64,000 nt of DNA from Rattus norvegicus. Lineage: Eukaryota; Chordata; Mammalia; Rodentia; Muridae. The notes under the pieces were generated by a model that worked only from the letters and a program-made list of their open reading frames with translations, did not search any database and had not been told where the DNA came from. Position 1 is the stretch's first letter. Each line of letters starts with the position of its first letter. The position numbers and the translations under genes are program-made. Of the stretch, positions 23,810 through 33,245 are shown in pieces. Location of the stretch: NCBI RefSeq assembly GCF_036323735.1, contig NC_086024.1, forward strand, positions 75,837,924-75,901,923, written 5' to 3'.

Positions 23810-23985
23810 TAAAAAGGTTTTTTTCATTTTATTTTGTGTATTTGAGTCCTTGCCTGAATATACACCATGTGTACCCAGTGCCCACAGAGGTGGGAAGAAT
23901 TCCATTTACAGGTGGTCATGGGCCACCACGTGGGCAGTAGGGTCTGAGGCTAGGTCCTCTGCAGCAGTGGTGTGGTTTTGAGTTA
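23810..23985 (-). mobile_element. B4-type SINE, antisense
   Basis: Diverged antisense B4: TGCCTGAATATACACCATGTG, CCCACAGAGGTGGGAAGA, GGCCACCACGTGGGCAGTAG. Confidence 0.55.
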
Positions 23986-24942
23986 GAATTATGGGCTTGG
24001 TAAGATGTAATCACCCCCTTTCCTTTCTTCCCTCTGTTTCTAACTGTCATATATCACAAGGCAGTGGCCGAACGTATCTGCTCCATGGACTTGGCTATGC
24101 TGATTGTGCTGCAAACTTTAGGGAATGGTTAAGATTTCCTGAGGCAAAGTAGGCCTTGTACAAGCTTAGGCAGCAAAAGCAAACGTATTATTGAATGCCT
24201 ACTCATGCCAGGCAGATGGCAGTGTGAGGAGATGCGGCTGGGAACAAGTCAGGCATTCTCTGTGATCTCATGATTTCTTTTTCTGAGAAGGGAAGAGGAA
24301 AGTGGTAAAAATGTTTGCCATGCTAAGAGATGATGAGAGAGGCTGGTGTGGTGCTCTAAGATCACAAAGGTAGCTACAGTGACAGCCATTTACCTTGCCC
24401 TCCCCTTCTTCTTCGTCTGACTACCAAGCCAAACTAACTGACATTTCCATCCCATTTTTATAAACGTTATCTTTTGAAAGAGCTGCTGAGTAAATAAGGG
24501 CGGGGCTGTCCACTAAGGATGCTGGTCTCATTCTATCCTTGTTCAGTGTGTCTCACACGTTTCTAGAAGACGGAAGGGTCTCTAGGATTATTAATAAGAA
24601 TGTGGGGAGGGTAGATGGGGATCTGATTGTGCTATACAGAAGTAAGTGTACCTGTGACTAGCAAAATGGTTCCAAGGGATTGAGTGATAAACCCAGCATC
24701 CATTAGATGGAACGATCTCTCAGCTAAACACACATGTGACACAGGAAATGGAGCAGCTGAAGGCAGATCTAGGAAGCACAGGGCAAGTTGCAGGTATTCA
24801 GTCTGTCGTGAGCAACAGAATGGCTGTCCATACCATTTCTGCATATTAAATCTCCCATAGACAAGGTTCTGGTGCTGTTTGGCCATGTTGGCATATCGCA
24901 AAGCCATCACAAGTGTGCAGTGCTGTAACCATGTGCTTTTTT
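23986..24942. other. Unique flank upstream of the full-length L1
   Basis: No gene or repeat recognised. The stretch ends in CTTTTTT/AAAAAGTGGG, the pre-integration target of the L1. Confidence 0.5.
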
Positions 24943-24957
24943 AAAAAGTGGGTAGCA
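24943..24957. repeat. 5' copy of the L1 target-site duplication
   Basis: AAAAAGTGGGTAGCA, identical to 31417-31431. It is preceded by a T run, so the bottom strand reads TTTTT/AA, matching the known L1 endonuclease nicking preference. Confidence 0.96.
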
Positions 24958-25695
24958 CACCGGCGGATCCCGGACCGCAGCAGCTCTCTGCTCCCAAACC
25001 CCGTGGGAGAGAGACCTCACCGCCTGATCAGGTGGGCACTCCTGAGGCTGCAGAGCAGAGGAGACCACCAACACTGCCCACCCCTGCCCACATCCCTGGC
25101 CCAAGAGGCAACTGTATAAGGCCTCTGGGCTCCCGTAGGGGAGGGCCCGGGAGCGGCAGGACCCCTGCGCCTGAGGCACTGCCGGAACCTGAAGGAAACA
25201 GACCGGATAAACAGTTCTCTGCACCCAAATCCCGTGGGAGGGAGAGCTGAACCTTCAGACAGGCGGACACGCCTGGGAAACCAGAAGAGACTGCACTCTG
25301 TGCACATCCAGGCGCCAGAGGAAAACACCAAACGTCATCTGAAACCCTGGTGCACGGAGGCTCCCGGAAGGAGCGGCACAGATTTTCCCGGTTGCTGCCA
25401 CAGCGGAGAGGACTTAGGCAGTACCCCACGAGCAAACTTGAGCCTTGGAACCACAGGTAGGACCAACTTTTCCCCTGCAAGAAACCTGCCTGGTGAACTC
25501 AAGACACAGGCCCACAGGAACAGCTGAAGACCTGTAGAGAGGAAAAACTACACGCCCGAAAGCAGAACACTCTGTCCCCATAACTGGCTGAAAGAAAACA
25601 GGAAAACAGGTCTACAGCACTCCTGACACACAGGTTATAGGACAGTCTAGCCACTGTCAGAAATAGCAGAACAAAGTAACACTAGAGATAATCTG
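24958..25695 (+). promoter_or_regulatory. L1 5' UTR / internal promoter region
   Basis: 738 bp, GC- and CpG-richer than its surroundings, directly preceding ORF1. In L1 elements this region drives transcription by pol II from within the element; that role is family knowledge. It contains a degenerate internal repeat with a 231-bp offset (24981-25017 against 25212-25248, 32 of 37 identical by eye). Open frames on the minus strand exist because the GC-rich sequence has few stops. The longest (25028-25480) begins with TTG and is not treated as a gene. Confidence 0.85.
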
Positions 25696-26748
25696 ATGGC
25701 GAGAGGCAAGCGCAGGAACCCAACCAACAGAAACCAAGACTACATGGCATCATCGGAGCCCAATTCTCCCACCAAAGCAAACACGGAATATCCAAACACA
25801 CCAGAAAAGCAAGACCTAGTTTCAAAATCATATTTGATCATGATGCTGGAGGACTTCAAGAAAGACATAAAGAACTCCCTTAGAGAACAAGTAGAAGCCT
25901 ACAGAGAGGAATCGCAAAAATCCCTGAAAGAATTCCAGGAAAACACAATCAAACAGTTGAAGGAATTAAAAATGGAAATAGAAGCAATCAAGAAAGAACA
26001 CATGGAAACAACCCTGGACATAGAAAATCAAAAGAAAAGACAAGGAGCTGTAGATACAAGCTTCACCAACAGAATTCAAGAGATGGAAGAGAGAATCTCG
26101 GGAGCAGAAGATTCCATAGAAATCATTGACTCAACTGTCAAAGATAATGTAAAGCGGAAAAAGCTACTGGTCCAAAACATACAGGAAATCCAGGACTCAA
26201 TGAGAAGATCAAACCTAAGGATAATAGGTATAGAAGAGAGTGAAGACTCCCAGCTCAAAGGACCAGTAAATATCTTCAACAAAATCATAGAAGAAAACTT
26301 CCCTAACATAAAAAAAGAGATACCCATAGGCATACAAGAAGCCTACAGAACTCCAAATAGATTGGACCAGAAAAGAAACACCTCCCGTCACATAATAGTC
26401 AAAACACCAAACGCACAAAATAAAGAAAGAATATTAAAAGCAGTAAGGGAAAAAGGTCAAGTAACATATAAAGGCAGACCTATCAGAATCACACCAGACT
26501 TTTCGCCAGAAACTATGAAGGCCAGAAGATCCTGGACAGATGTCATACAGACCCTAAGAGAACACAAATGCCAGCCCAGGTTACTGTATCCTGCAAAACT
26601 CTCAATTAACATAGATGGAGAAACCAAGATATTCCATGACAAAACCAAATTTACACAATATCTTTCTACAAGTCCAGCACTACAAAGGATAATAAAGGGT
26701 AAAGCCCAACATAAGGAGGCAAGCTATACCCTAGAAGCAAGAAACTAA
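25696..26748 (+). CDS. L1 ORF1 protein (RNA-binding chaperone)
   Basis: 350 aa, close to the usual rodent length. ORF1p trimerises, coats L1 RNA in the cytoplasm and acts as a nucleic-acid chaperone needed for retrotransposition. The N-terminus is basic and Asn/Pro-rich (residues 1-45). Residues ~46-157 are a Glu/Lys/Gln-rich heptad coiled coil. Residues ~173-265 form the RRM-like domain, opening with SNLRIIGIEE (172-181) and including REKGQVTYKG (251-260). The C-terminal domain spans ~268-345 and includes the conserved basic MKARRSW (274-280). The ATG at 25696 is the natural start because it begins the basic N-terminal segment, and the frame is open to 26748 with no frameshift. ORF2 starts 59 bp downstream in the same bicistronic transcript. 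I see no lesion, so it could in principle be translated if the element is transcribed. Confidence 0.97.
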   Translation: MARGKRRNPTNRNQDYMASSEPNSPTKANTEYPNTPEKQDLVSKSYLIMMLEDFKKDIKNSLREQVEAYREESQKSLKEFQENTIKQLKELKMEIEAIKKEHMETTLDIENQKKRQGAVDTSFTNRIQEMEERISGAEDSIEIIDSTVKDNVKRKKLLVQNIQEIQDSMRRSNLRIIGIEESEDSQLKGPVNIFNKIIEENFPNIKKEIPIGIQEAYRTPNRLDQKRNTSRHIIVKTPNAQNKERILKAVREKGQVTYKGRPIRITPDFSPETMKARRSWTDVIQTLREHKCQPRLLYPAKLSINIDGETKIFHDKTKFTQYLSTSPALQRIIKGKAQHKEASYTLEARN

Positions 26749-26807
26749 TCATCTTGGCAACAAAACAAAGAGAATGAAAGCACACAAACATAACCTCACT
26801 TCCAAAT

Positions 26808-29800
26808 ATGAATATAACGGGAAGCAATAATCACTATTCCTTAATATCTCTCAATATCAATGGCCTCAACTCCCCAATAAAAAGACATAGATTAACAAAC
26901 TGGATACGCAACGAGGACCCTGCATTCTGCTGCCTACAGGAAATACACCTCAGAGACAAAGACAGACATTACCTCAGAGTGAAAGGCTGGAAAACAATTT
27001 TCCAAGCAAATGGTCAGAAGAAGCAAGCTGGAGTAGCCATTCTAATATCAAATAAAATCAATTTCCAACTAAAAGTCATCAAAAAAGATAAGGAAGGACA
27101 CTTCATATTCATCAAAGGGAAAATCCACCAAGATGAACTCTCAATCCTAAATATCTATGCCCCAAATACAAGGGCACCTACATACGTAAAAGAAACCTTA
27201 CTAAAGCTCAAAACACACATTGCACCTCACACAATAATAGTGGGAGATTTCAACACCCCACTGTCATCAATGGACAGATCATGGAAACAGAAATTAAACA
27301 GAGATGTAGACAGACTAAGAGAAGTCATGAGCCAAATGGACTTAACGGATATTTATAGAACATTCTATCCTAAAGCAAAAGGATATACCTTCTTCTCAGC
27401 TCCTCATGGTACTTTCTCCAAAATTGACCATATAATTGGTCAAAAAACGGGCCTCAACAGGTACAGAAAGATAGAAATAATCCCATGCGTGCTATCGGAC
27501 CACCACGGCCTAAAACTGGTCTTCAATAACAATAAGGGAAGAATGACCACATATACGTGGAAATTGAACAATGCTCTACTCAATGATAACCTGGTCAAGG
27601 AAGAAATAAAGAAAGAAATTAAAAACTTTTTAGAATTTAATGAAAATGAAGGTACAACATACCCAAACTTATGGGACACAATGAAAGCTGTGCTAAGAGG
27701 AAAACTCATAGCGCTGAGTGCCTGCAGAAAGAAACAGGAAAGAGCATATGTCAGCAGCTTGACAGCACACCTAAAAGCTCTAGAACAAAAAGAAGCAAAT
27801 ACACCCAGGAGGAGTAGAAGGCAGGAAATAATCAAACTCAGAGCTGAAATCAACCAAGTAGAAACAAAAAGGACCATAGAAAGAATCAACAGAACCAAAA
27901 GTTGGTTCTTTGAGAAAATCAACAAGATAGATAAACCCTTAGCCAGACTAACGAGAGGACACAGAGAGTGCGTCCAAATTAACAAAATCAGAAATGAAAA
28001 GGGAGACATAACTACAGATTCAGAGGAAATTCAAAAAATCATCAGATCTTACTATAAAAACCTATATTCAACAAAATTTGAAAATCTTCAGGAAATGGAC
28101 AATTTCCTAGACAGATACCAGGTATCGAAGTTAAATCAGGAACAGATAAACCAGTTAAACAACCCCATAACTCCTAAGGAAATAGAAGCAGTCATTAAAG
28201 GTCTCCCAACCAAAAAGAGCCCAGGTCCAGACGGGTTTAGTGCAGAATTCTATCAAACCTTCATAGAAGACCTTATACCAATATTATCCAAACTATTCCA
28301 CAAAATTGAAACAGATGGAGCCCTACCGAATTCCTTCTATGAAGCCACAATTACTCTTATACCTAAACCACACAAAGACCCAACAAAGAAAGAGAACTTC
28401 AGACCAATTTCCCTTATGAATATCGACGCAAAAATACTCAATAAAATTCTGGCAAACCGAATTCAAGAGCACATCAAAACAATCATCCACCATGATCAAG
28501 TAAGCTTCATCCCAGGCATGCAGGGATGGTTTAATATAAGGAAAACCATCAACGTGATCCATCATATAAACAAACTGAAAGAACAGAACCACATGATCAT
28601 TTCATTAGATGCTGAGAAAGCATTTGACAAAATTCAACACCCCTTCATGATAAAAGTCCTGGAAAGAATAGGTATTCAAGGCCCATACCTAAACATAGTA
28701 AAAGCCATATACAGCAAACCAGTTGCTAACATTAAACTAAATGGAGAGAAACTTGAAGCAATCCCACTAAAATCAGGGACTAGACAAGGCTGCCCACTCT
28801 CTCCCTTCTTATTCAATATAGTTCTTGAAGTTCTAGCCAGAGCAATCAGACAACAAAAGGAGATCAAGGGGATACAGATCGGAAAAGAAGAGGTCAAAAT
28901 ATCACTATTTGCAGACAACATGATAGTATATTTAAGTGATCCCAAAAGTTCCACCAGAGAACTACTAAAGCTGATAAACAACTTCAGCAAAGTGGCTGGG
29001 TATAAAATTAACTCAAATAAATCAGTTGCCTTCCTCTATACAAAAGAGAAACAAGCCGAGAAAGAAATTAGGGAAACGACACCCTTCATAATAGACCCAA
29101 ATAATATAAAGTACCTCGGTGTGACTTTAACCAAGCAAGTAAAAGATCTGTACAATAAGAACTTCAAGACACTGAGGAAAGAAATTGAAGAAGACCTCAG
29201 AAGATGGAAAGATCTCCCATGCTCATGGATTGGCAGGATTAATATAGTAAAAATGGCCATTTTACCAAAAGCAATCTACAGATTCAATGCAATCCCCATC
29301 AAAATACCAATCCAATTCTTCAAAGAGTTAGACAGAACAATTTGCAAATTCATCTGGAATAACAAAAAACCCAGGATAGCTAAAGCTATCCTCAACAATA
29401 AGAGGACTTCAGGGGGAATCACTATCCCTGAACTCAAGCAGTATTACAGAGCAATAGTGATAAAAACTGCATGGTATTGGTACAGAGACAGACAGATAGA
29501 CCAATGGAATAGAATTGAAGACCCAGAAATGAACCCACACACCTATGGTCACTTGATTTTTGACAAAGGAGCCAAAACCATCAAATGGAAAAAAGATAGC
29601 ATTTTCAGCAAATGGTGCTGGTTCAACTGGAGGTCAACATGTAGAAGAATGCAGATCGATCCATGCTTATCACCCTGTACAAAGCTTAAGTCCAAGTGGA
29701 TCAAGGACCTCCACATCAAACCAGACACACTCAAACTAATAGAAGAAAAACTAGGGAAGCATCTGGAACACATGGGCACTGGAAAAAATTTCCTGAACAA

Positions 29801-30635
29801 AACACCAATGGCTTATGCTCTAAGATCAAGAATCGACAAATGGGATCTCATAAAACTGCAAAGCTTCTGTAAGGCAAAGGACACTGTGGTTAGGACAAAA
29901 CGGCAACCAACAGATTGGGAAAAGATCTTTACCAATCCTATAACAGATAGAGGCCTTATATCCAAAATATACAAAGAACTCAAGAAGTTAGACCGCAGGG
30001 AAACAAATAACCCTATTAAAAAATGGGGTTCAGAGCTAAACAAAGAATTCACAGCTGAGGAATGCCGAATGGCTGAGAAACACCTAAAGAAATGTTCAAC
30101 ATCTTTAGTCATAAGGGAAATGCAAATCAAAACAACCCTGAGATTTCACCTCACACCAGTGAGAATGGCTAAGATCAAAAACTCAGGTGACAGCAGATGC
30201 TGGCGAGGATGTGGAGAAAGAGGAACACTCCTCCATTGTTGGTGGGATTGCAGACTGGTAAAACCATTCTGGAAATCAGTCTGGAGGTTCCTCAGAAAAT
30301 TGGACATTGAACTGCCTGAGGATCCAGCCATACCTCTCTTGGGCATATACCCAAAAGATGCCTCAACATATAAAAGAGACACGTGCTCCACTATGTTCAT
30401 CGCAGCCTTATTTATAATAGCCAGAAACTGGAAAGAACCCAGATGCCCTTCAACAGAGGAATGGATACAGAAAATGTGGTACATCTACACAATGGAATAT
30501 TACTCAGCTATCAAAAACAACGAGTTTATGAAATTCGTAGGCAAATGGTTGGAACTGGAAAATATCATCCTGAGTGAGCTAACCCACTCACAGAAAGACA
30601 TACATGGTATGCACTCATTGATAAGTGGCTATTAG
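26808..30635 (+). CDS. L1 ORF2 protein (endonuclease / reverse transcriptase), FADN active site
   Basis: 1275 aa, full length and uninterrupted. The N-terminal APE-type endonuclease (about 1-240) retains N16, E45 (QEIHL), D147 and N149 (GDFNTP), D207 (SKIDH) and D231/H232 (SDHH). The reverse transcriptase (about 440-850) has SPGPDGF (471-477), motif A SLDAEKAFD with D601, and motif B GTRQGCPLSPF. Motif C reads FADN instead of FADD: D703 is present and residue 704 is Asn (codon AAC, 28917-28919). Motif A and the two motif C aspartates bind the catalytic metal ions in known reverse transcriptases, so loss of one is expected to abolish or cripple DNA synthesis. The C-terminal Cys/His cluster (C1131, C1135, H1143, C1148) is intact. 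The start ATG lies 59 bp after ORF1. The protein could still nick DNA; that is an inference. Confidence 0.96.
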   Translation: MNITGSNNHYSLISLNINGLNSPIKRHRLTNWIRNEDPAFCCLQEIHLRDKDRHYLRVKGWKTIFQANGQKKQAGVAILISNKINFQLKVIKKDKEGHFIFIKGKIHQDELSILNIYAPNTRAPTYVKETLLKLKTHIAPHTIIVGDFNTPLSSMDRSWKQKLNRDVDRLREVMSQMDLTDIYRTFYPKAKGYTFFSAPHGTFSKIDHIIGQKTGLNRYRKIEIIPCVLSDHHGLKLVFNNNKGRMTTYTWKLNNALLNDNLVKEEIKKEIKNFLEFNENEGTTYPNLWDTMKAVLRGKLIALSACRKKQERAYVSSLTAHLKALEQKEANTPRRSRRQEIIKLRAEINQVETKRTIERINRTKSWFFEKINKIDKPLARLTRGHRECVQINKIRNEKGDITTDSEEIQKIIRSYYKNLYSTKFENLQEMDNFLDRYQVSKLNQEQINQLNNPITPKEIEAVIKGLPTKKSPGPDGFSAEFYQTFIEDLIPILSKLFHKIETDGALPNSFYEATITLIPKPHKDPTKKENFRPISLMNIDAKILNKILANRIQEHIKTIIHHDQVSFIPGMQGWFNIRKTINVIHHINKLKEQNHMIISLDAEKAFDKIQHPFMIKVLERIGIQGPYLNIVKAIYSKPVANIKLNGEKLEAIPLKSGTRQGCPLSPFLFNIVLEVLARAIRQQKEIKGIQIGKEEVKISLFADNMIVYLSDPKSSTRELLKLINNFSKVAGYKINSNKSVAFLYTKEKQAEKEIRETTPFIIDPNNIKYLGVTLTKQVKDLYNKNFKTLRKEIEEDLRRWKDLPCSWIGRINIVKMAILPKAIYRFNAIPIKIPIQFFKELDRTICKFIWNNKKPRIAKAILNNKRTSGGITIPELKQYYRAIVIKTAWYWYRDRQIDQWNRIEDPEMNPHTYGHLIFDKGAKTIKWKKDSIFSKWCWFNWRSTCRRMQIDPCLSPCTKLKSKWIKDLHIKPDTLKLIEEKLGKHLEHMGTGKNFLNKTPMAYALRSRIDKWDLIKLQSFCKAKDTVVRTKRQPTDWEKIFTNPITDRGLISKIYKELKKLDRRETNNPIKKWGSELNKEFTAEECRMAEKHLKKCSTSLVIREMQIKTTLRFHLTPVRMAKIKNSGDSRCWRGCGERGTLLHCWWDCRLVKPFWKSVWRFLRKLDIELPEDPAIPLLGIYPKDASTYKRDTCSTMFIAALFIIARNWKEPRCPSTEEWIQKMWYIYTMEYYSAIKNNEFMKFVGKWLELENIILSELTHSQKDIHGMHSLISGY

Positions 30636-31343
30636 CCCAAATGCTTGAATTACCCTAGATCCCTAGAACAAAGGAAACTCAAGACGGATGATCAAAATGT
30701 GAATGCTTCACTCCTTCTTTAAATGAGGAAAAAGAATACCCTTGGCAGGGAAGGGAGAGGCAAAGATTAAAACAGAGACTGAAGGAACACCCATTCAGAG
30801 CCTGCCCCACAGGTGGCCCATACATATACAGCCACCCAATTAGACAAGATGGATGAAGCAAAGAAGTGCAGGCCGACAGGAGCCGGATGTAGATCGCTCC
30901 TGAGAGACACAGCCAGAATACAGCAAATACAGAGGCGAATGCCAGCAGCAAACCACTGAACTGAGAATAGGTCCCCCGTTGAAGGAATCAGAGAAAGAAC
31001 TGGAAGAGCTTGAAGGTGCTCGAGACCCCAAAAGTACAACAATGTCAAGCAACCAGAGCTTCCAGGGACTAAGCCACTACCTAAAGATTATACATGGACT
31101 GACCCTGGACTCTGTCCCCATAGGTAGCAATGAATATCCTAGTAAGAGCACCAGTGGAAGGGGAAGCCCTGGGTCCTGCTAAGACTGAACCCCCAGTGAA
31201 CTAGACTATGCGGGGAGGGTGGGAATGGGGGGAGGTTTGGGAGGGGAACACCCATAAGGAAGGGGAGGGGGGAGGGTGATGTTTGTCCGGAAACCGGGAA
31301 AGGGAATAACACTTGAAATGTATATAAGAAATACTCAAGTTAA
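30636..31343 (+). other. L1 3' UTR
   Basis: Non-coding 708 bp after the ORF2 stop, ending just before the A-rich tail with an AATGTATATAAGAAATACTC-type sequence and TTAATAAA. It contains a G-rich polypurine tract (31212-31277). Minus-strand open frames here are by-products of composition and recur in the other antisense L1 copies. Confidence 0.9.
31212..31277 (+). other. G-rich tract of the L1 3' UTR, potential G-quadruplex
   Basis: Multiple runs of four or more G (GGGG, GGGGGG, GGGG, GGGG, GGGGGG) in ~66 bases. G-rich 3' UTR tracts are a known feature of mammalian L1. The C-rich complement is visible in the antisense copies near 16727-16800, 20241-20305 and 53310-53380. Confidence 0.8.
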
Positions 31344-31416
31344 TAAAAAAAAAAATAAAAAATAAAAAAAAGAAAGTACAGAAAAAAAAAAAGAACAACA
31401 ACAACAACAACAAAAA
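31344..31416 (+). other. Patterned A-rich tail of the L1
   Basis: Poly(A) interrupted by T, then a short non-A insert GAAAGTACAG at 31372-31381, a second A run, a (CAA)n stretch and a final run of A that merges with the TSD. The insert between two A runs may be a very short 3' transduction or simply tail patterning. Confidence 0.8.
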
Positions 31417-31431
31417 AAAAAGTGGGTAGCA
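31417..31431. repeat. 3' copy of the L1 target-site duplication
   Basis: AAAAAGTGGGTAGCA, identical to 24943-24957, with unique flank resuming at 31432. Confidence 0.96.
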
Positions 31432-31449
31432 GACTGCAGTTGAAATTAG

Positions 31450-31535
31450 CTAGGAAGGGTTGGAGTATGCTTAGTGGTATGCTGCCTACCTCGCATGTGT
31501 AGAATGCTAAGTTCAATCTTCAGCACTACGAAACA
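31450..31535 (+). mobile_element. ID-like / tRNA-derived SINE relic
   Basis: GTTGGAGTATGCTTAGTGGT, GCATGTGTAGAATGCTAAG and the B-box-like GTTCAATCTTCAGC follow the order of a tRNA-Ala-derived SINE. It is strongly diverged and lacks a clear tail. Confidence 0.5.
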
Positions 31536-31613
31536 CTAGATAAGGGCAAGAACAATGTTGATGATGCAGGGGTGACTCACATCAACCCTGAGCAGAATAG
31601 AGCCCAGGCCTCC

Positions 31614-31659
<46 letters not shown>
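31614..31659 (+). repeat. (TCTG)n microsatellite
   Basis: About 11 uninterrupted TCTG tetranucleotides. The complementary strand is (CAGA)n. Confidence 0.95.
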
Positions 31660-31774
31660 ATTGGGATGAAGATAAGGTACACAGGTATGTGCAGATATAA
31701 ACATTGCACACATATGCATACACACACACACATATATGTATGTGTCTACAATAGCTGTCTGTCTAGTGAACCCT

Positions 31775-31900
31775 GTGATATCTTCCACCTTCTAGCCTTG
31801 GGATTGCAAGTGCACATTACCTGGCTGGGCCTTCTGTTCACATGGATTCTTGAGCTGAACTTAAACAAGTACTTTATGTGCTAAGCTACCTCTCCACCCT
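31775..31900 (-). mobile_element. RSINE1/B4-type SINE remnant, antisense
   Basis: TTGGGATTGCAAGTGCACAT, GGCCTTCTGTTCACATGGAT and AAGTACTTTATGTGCTAAGC followed by TACCTCTCCACCC are antisense RSINE1/B4 motifs. Confidence 0.6.
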
Positions 31901-32032
31901 TGGAGTGGGAAATACTAGGTAAGAATCCCATGTTACCGCTGGCAGGGTACCAGCTGACTGACCAGCCTGTTCTCAGCCTGGCAGACTCTCTGATCCGGCT
32001 CTGAAATCTCTCCACCTGGCTCTCTACGTTCC

Positions 32033-32457
32033 CATGACGGGTCACTGCCACGCCAGCCCCATGCTTCCAAATTCCCAAGGCTAGTTGGGATGCACTTCTT
32101 GAAAACCCACACTGTGCCACTGTACCTTTCTCTCTGGAACCCAGTTGAGTTGCTGCATGAAGGAAAACACCACACAAACTTAGTTTAGCATCAACAGGTA
32201 ACACAATCTCTGAGCGCAGTAACTAGCATCCTAGTTTTTAAGCTATTCTAAGATATAAATCCTTCAATAGCAGATCCCAGTGGACCTGCCACCTGAACGG
32301 GGGCCTCCGCTACCTATATTTTGTCCTCCATTATATCTCTCATCCAAAAGACCTATCTTTTCTTCTGTTTCCCTTCTTTCTCTCTCTGACCTAGAAGTCC
32401 TGCCTACTTGCCCAGGGATTGGCTCCTTGAAATCTTTATTCATTAGGGGAAGGTTCT
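32033..32457 (-). repeat. Inverted repeat, left arm (unclassified element)
   Basis: The reverse complement of this arm aligns end to end with 33246-33672. Shared landmarks are CCTTCCC..TAATGAATAAAG, TTCAAGGAGCCAATC, GTTCAGGTGGCAG, AAGTTTGTGTGGTGTTTTC and TTCCAGAGAGAAAGGTAC. Similarity is roughly 80% by eye. The arm ends carry AATAAAG, suggesting a retroelement 3' end or LTR, but I cannot name the family. Weaker similarity may extend out to about 31925. Confidence 0.85.
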
Positions 32458-33245
32458 TTCATACCACACCTTATCTGTTCAATAAAAAAAAATGACTTTT
32501 CTCTCAAATAGAAACTGATTATAACTAGAGTATAACTATTACCATTCTGTAATTTACAAAGTACAAAATATACCTTAACACCCAATTCATCATTTTTGTC
32601 AATTAAATAGAACACTCTGTTATCTATCCTAACTTTAAAAAAGACTTATAAATCCATATCTATTGTGTCCTTGTTTTAGTTTGTATACTATGTGAAAACT
32701 ATCCAATTAAAAATGTTCTATCAATGCTAAATAGCCTGGGTTGGCTATGAGAATATAAATAGTCTTCAATCCTGTCAGAAATCCAAGAACGACCAATATT
32801 ATCTGAAAATACAGGAAGCTTAACACAGCTTTTAGAACCGAGACAAATCGTAGAGACAGCTGTCTACCTATACAGCCCCAATATGTCAGGAAGTTGGAGG
32901 AACAGTCTTCAGCCTTCTGGCCCAGGAATCTGACAGACCTTGTGAAACAGGAATCATTAAGGACTAGCTTATTCTGTCTCGGCAGAAGTAAGTTGTCCTA
33001 TCCTGTACTTGTGTTCTCTCATGAACAGTGCAGGTCTGTAAGAGAAATAGGCAATTTCTGCCCAGTGGCCACCTATCCGCAATGTACAACCTCACCAGGA
33101 GGTAGAGATGCTCAGCTGCTTCTTTGAATGTACAAATAGGGAGCTTTTAGGAGCAGATATGTCTCAACAACAAGTGAATAAGTCACGTTTATTCACTTGT
33201 TGGTAGAAATCTTTATAATGTTTCTAAGTTGAAGTCAGATATGGC
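32458..33245. other. Spacer between the inverted arms
   Basis: About 790 bp, A/T-rich at left and mixed at right, with no recognised ORF or repeat. It holds a perfect 14-bp-stem hairpin (33168-33202). Confidence 0.5.
33168..33202. repeat. Perfect short inverted repeat (14-bp stem, 7-nt loop)
   Basis: CAACAAGTGAATAA at 33168-33181 and its exact complement TTATTCACTTGTTG at 33189-33202, with GTCACGT between them. Confidence 0.95.

Larger units (their letters stand above)
24958..31416 (+). mobile_element. Full-length LINE-1 retrotransposon (rat L1-type)
   Basis: A 6.46-kb element in the canonical order: GC-rich 5' UTR, ORF1, 59-bp spacer, ORF2, 3' UTR with a G-rich tract, and an A-rich tail. 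It is bounded by a perfect 15-bp TSD. Both ORFs are uninterrupted, which is unusual among L1 copies and implies a recent insertion or very little decay. However, the reverse-transcriptase catalytic box in ORF2 carries an aspartate-to-asparagine change, so the copy is predicted not to retrotranspose in cis. Relatives sharing its 3' end lie at 16634, 20163, 47288 and 53259. Confidence 0.97.

Noticed and set aside
25028..25480. 150-codon antisense frame in the L1 5' UTR, considered as an analogue of the primate L1 ORF0
   Set aside because: It begins with TTG and its only internal ATG is near the end. It exists because the region is GC-rich and stop-poor. ORF0 is known only from primates.
27440..30484. 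Multiple minus-strand frames of 74-189 codons across L1 ORF2
   Set aside because: They are reverse-strand shadows of an A-rich coding sequence, and the same patterns recur in other L1 copies.
30679..31052. Recurring frames (for example MLLAFASVFAVFWLC) at 16960, 20456, 30679 and 53540 that look like a conserved membrane protein family
   Set aside because: All four are the antisense reading of the same L1 3' UTR, so recurrence reflects repeat copies and not gene conservation.
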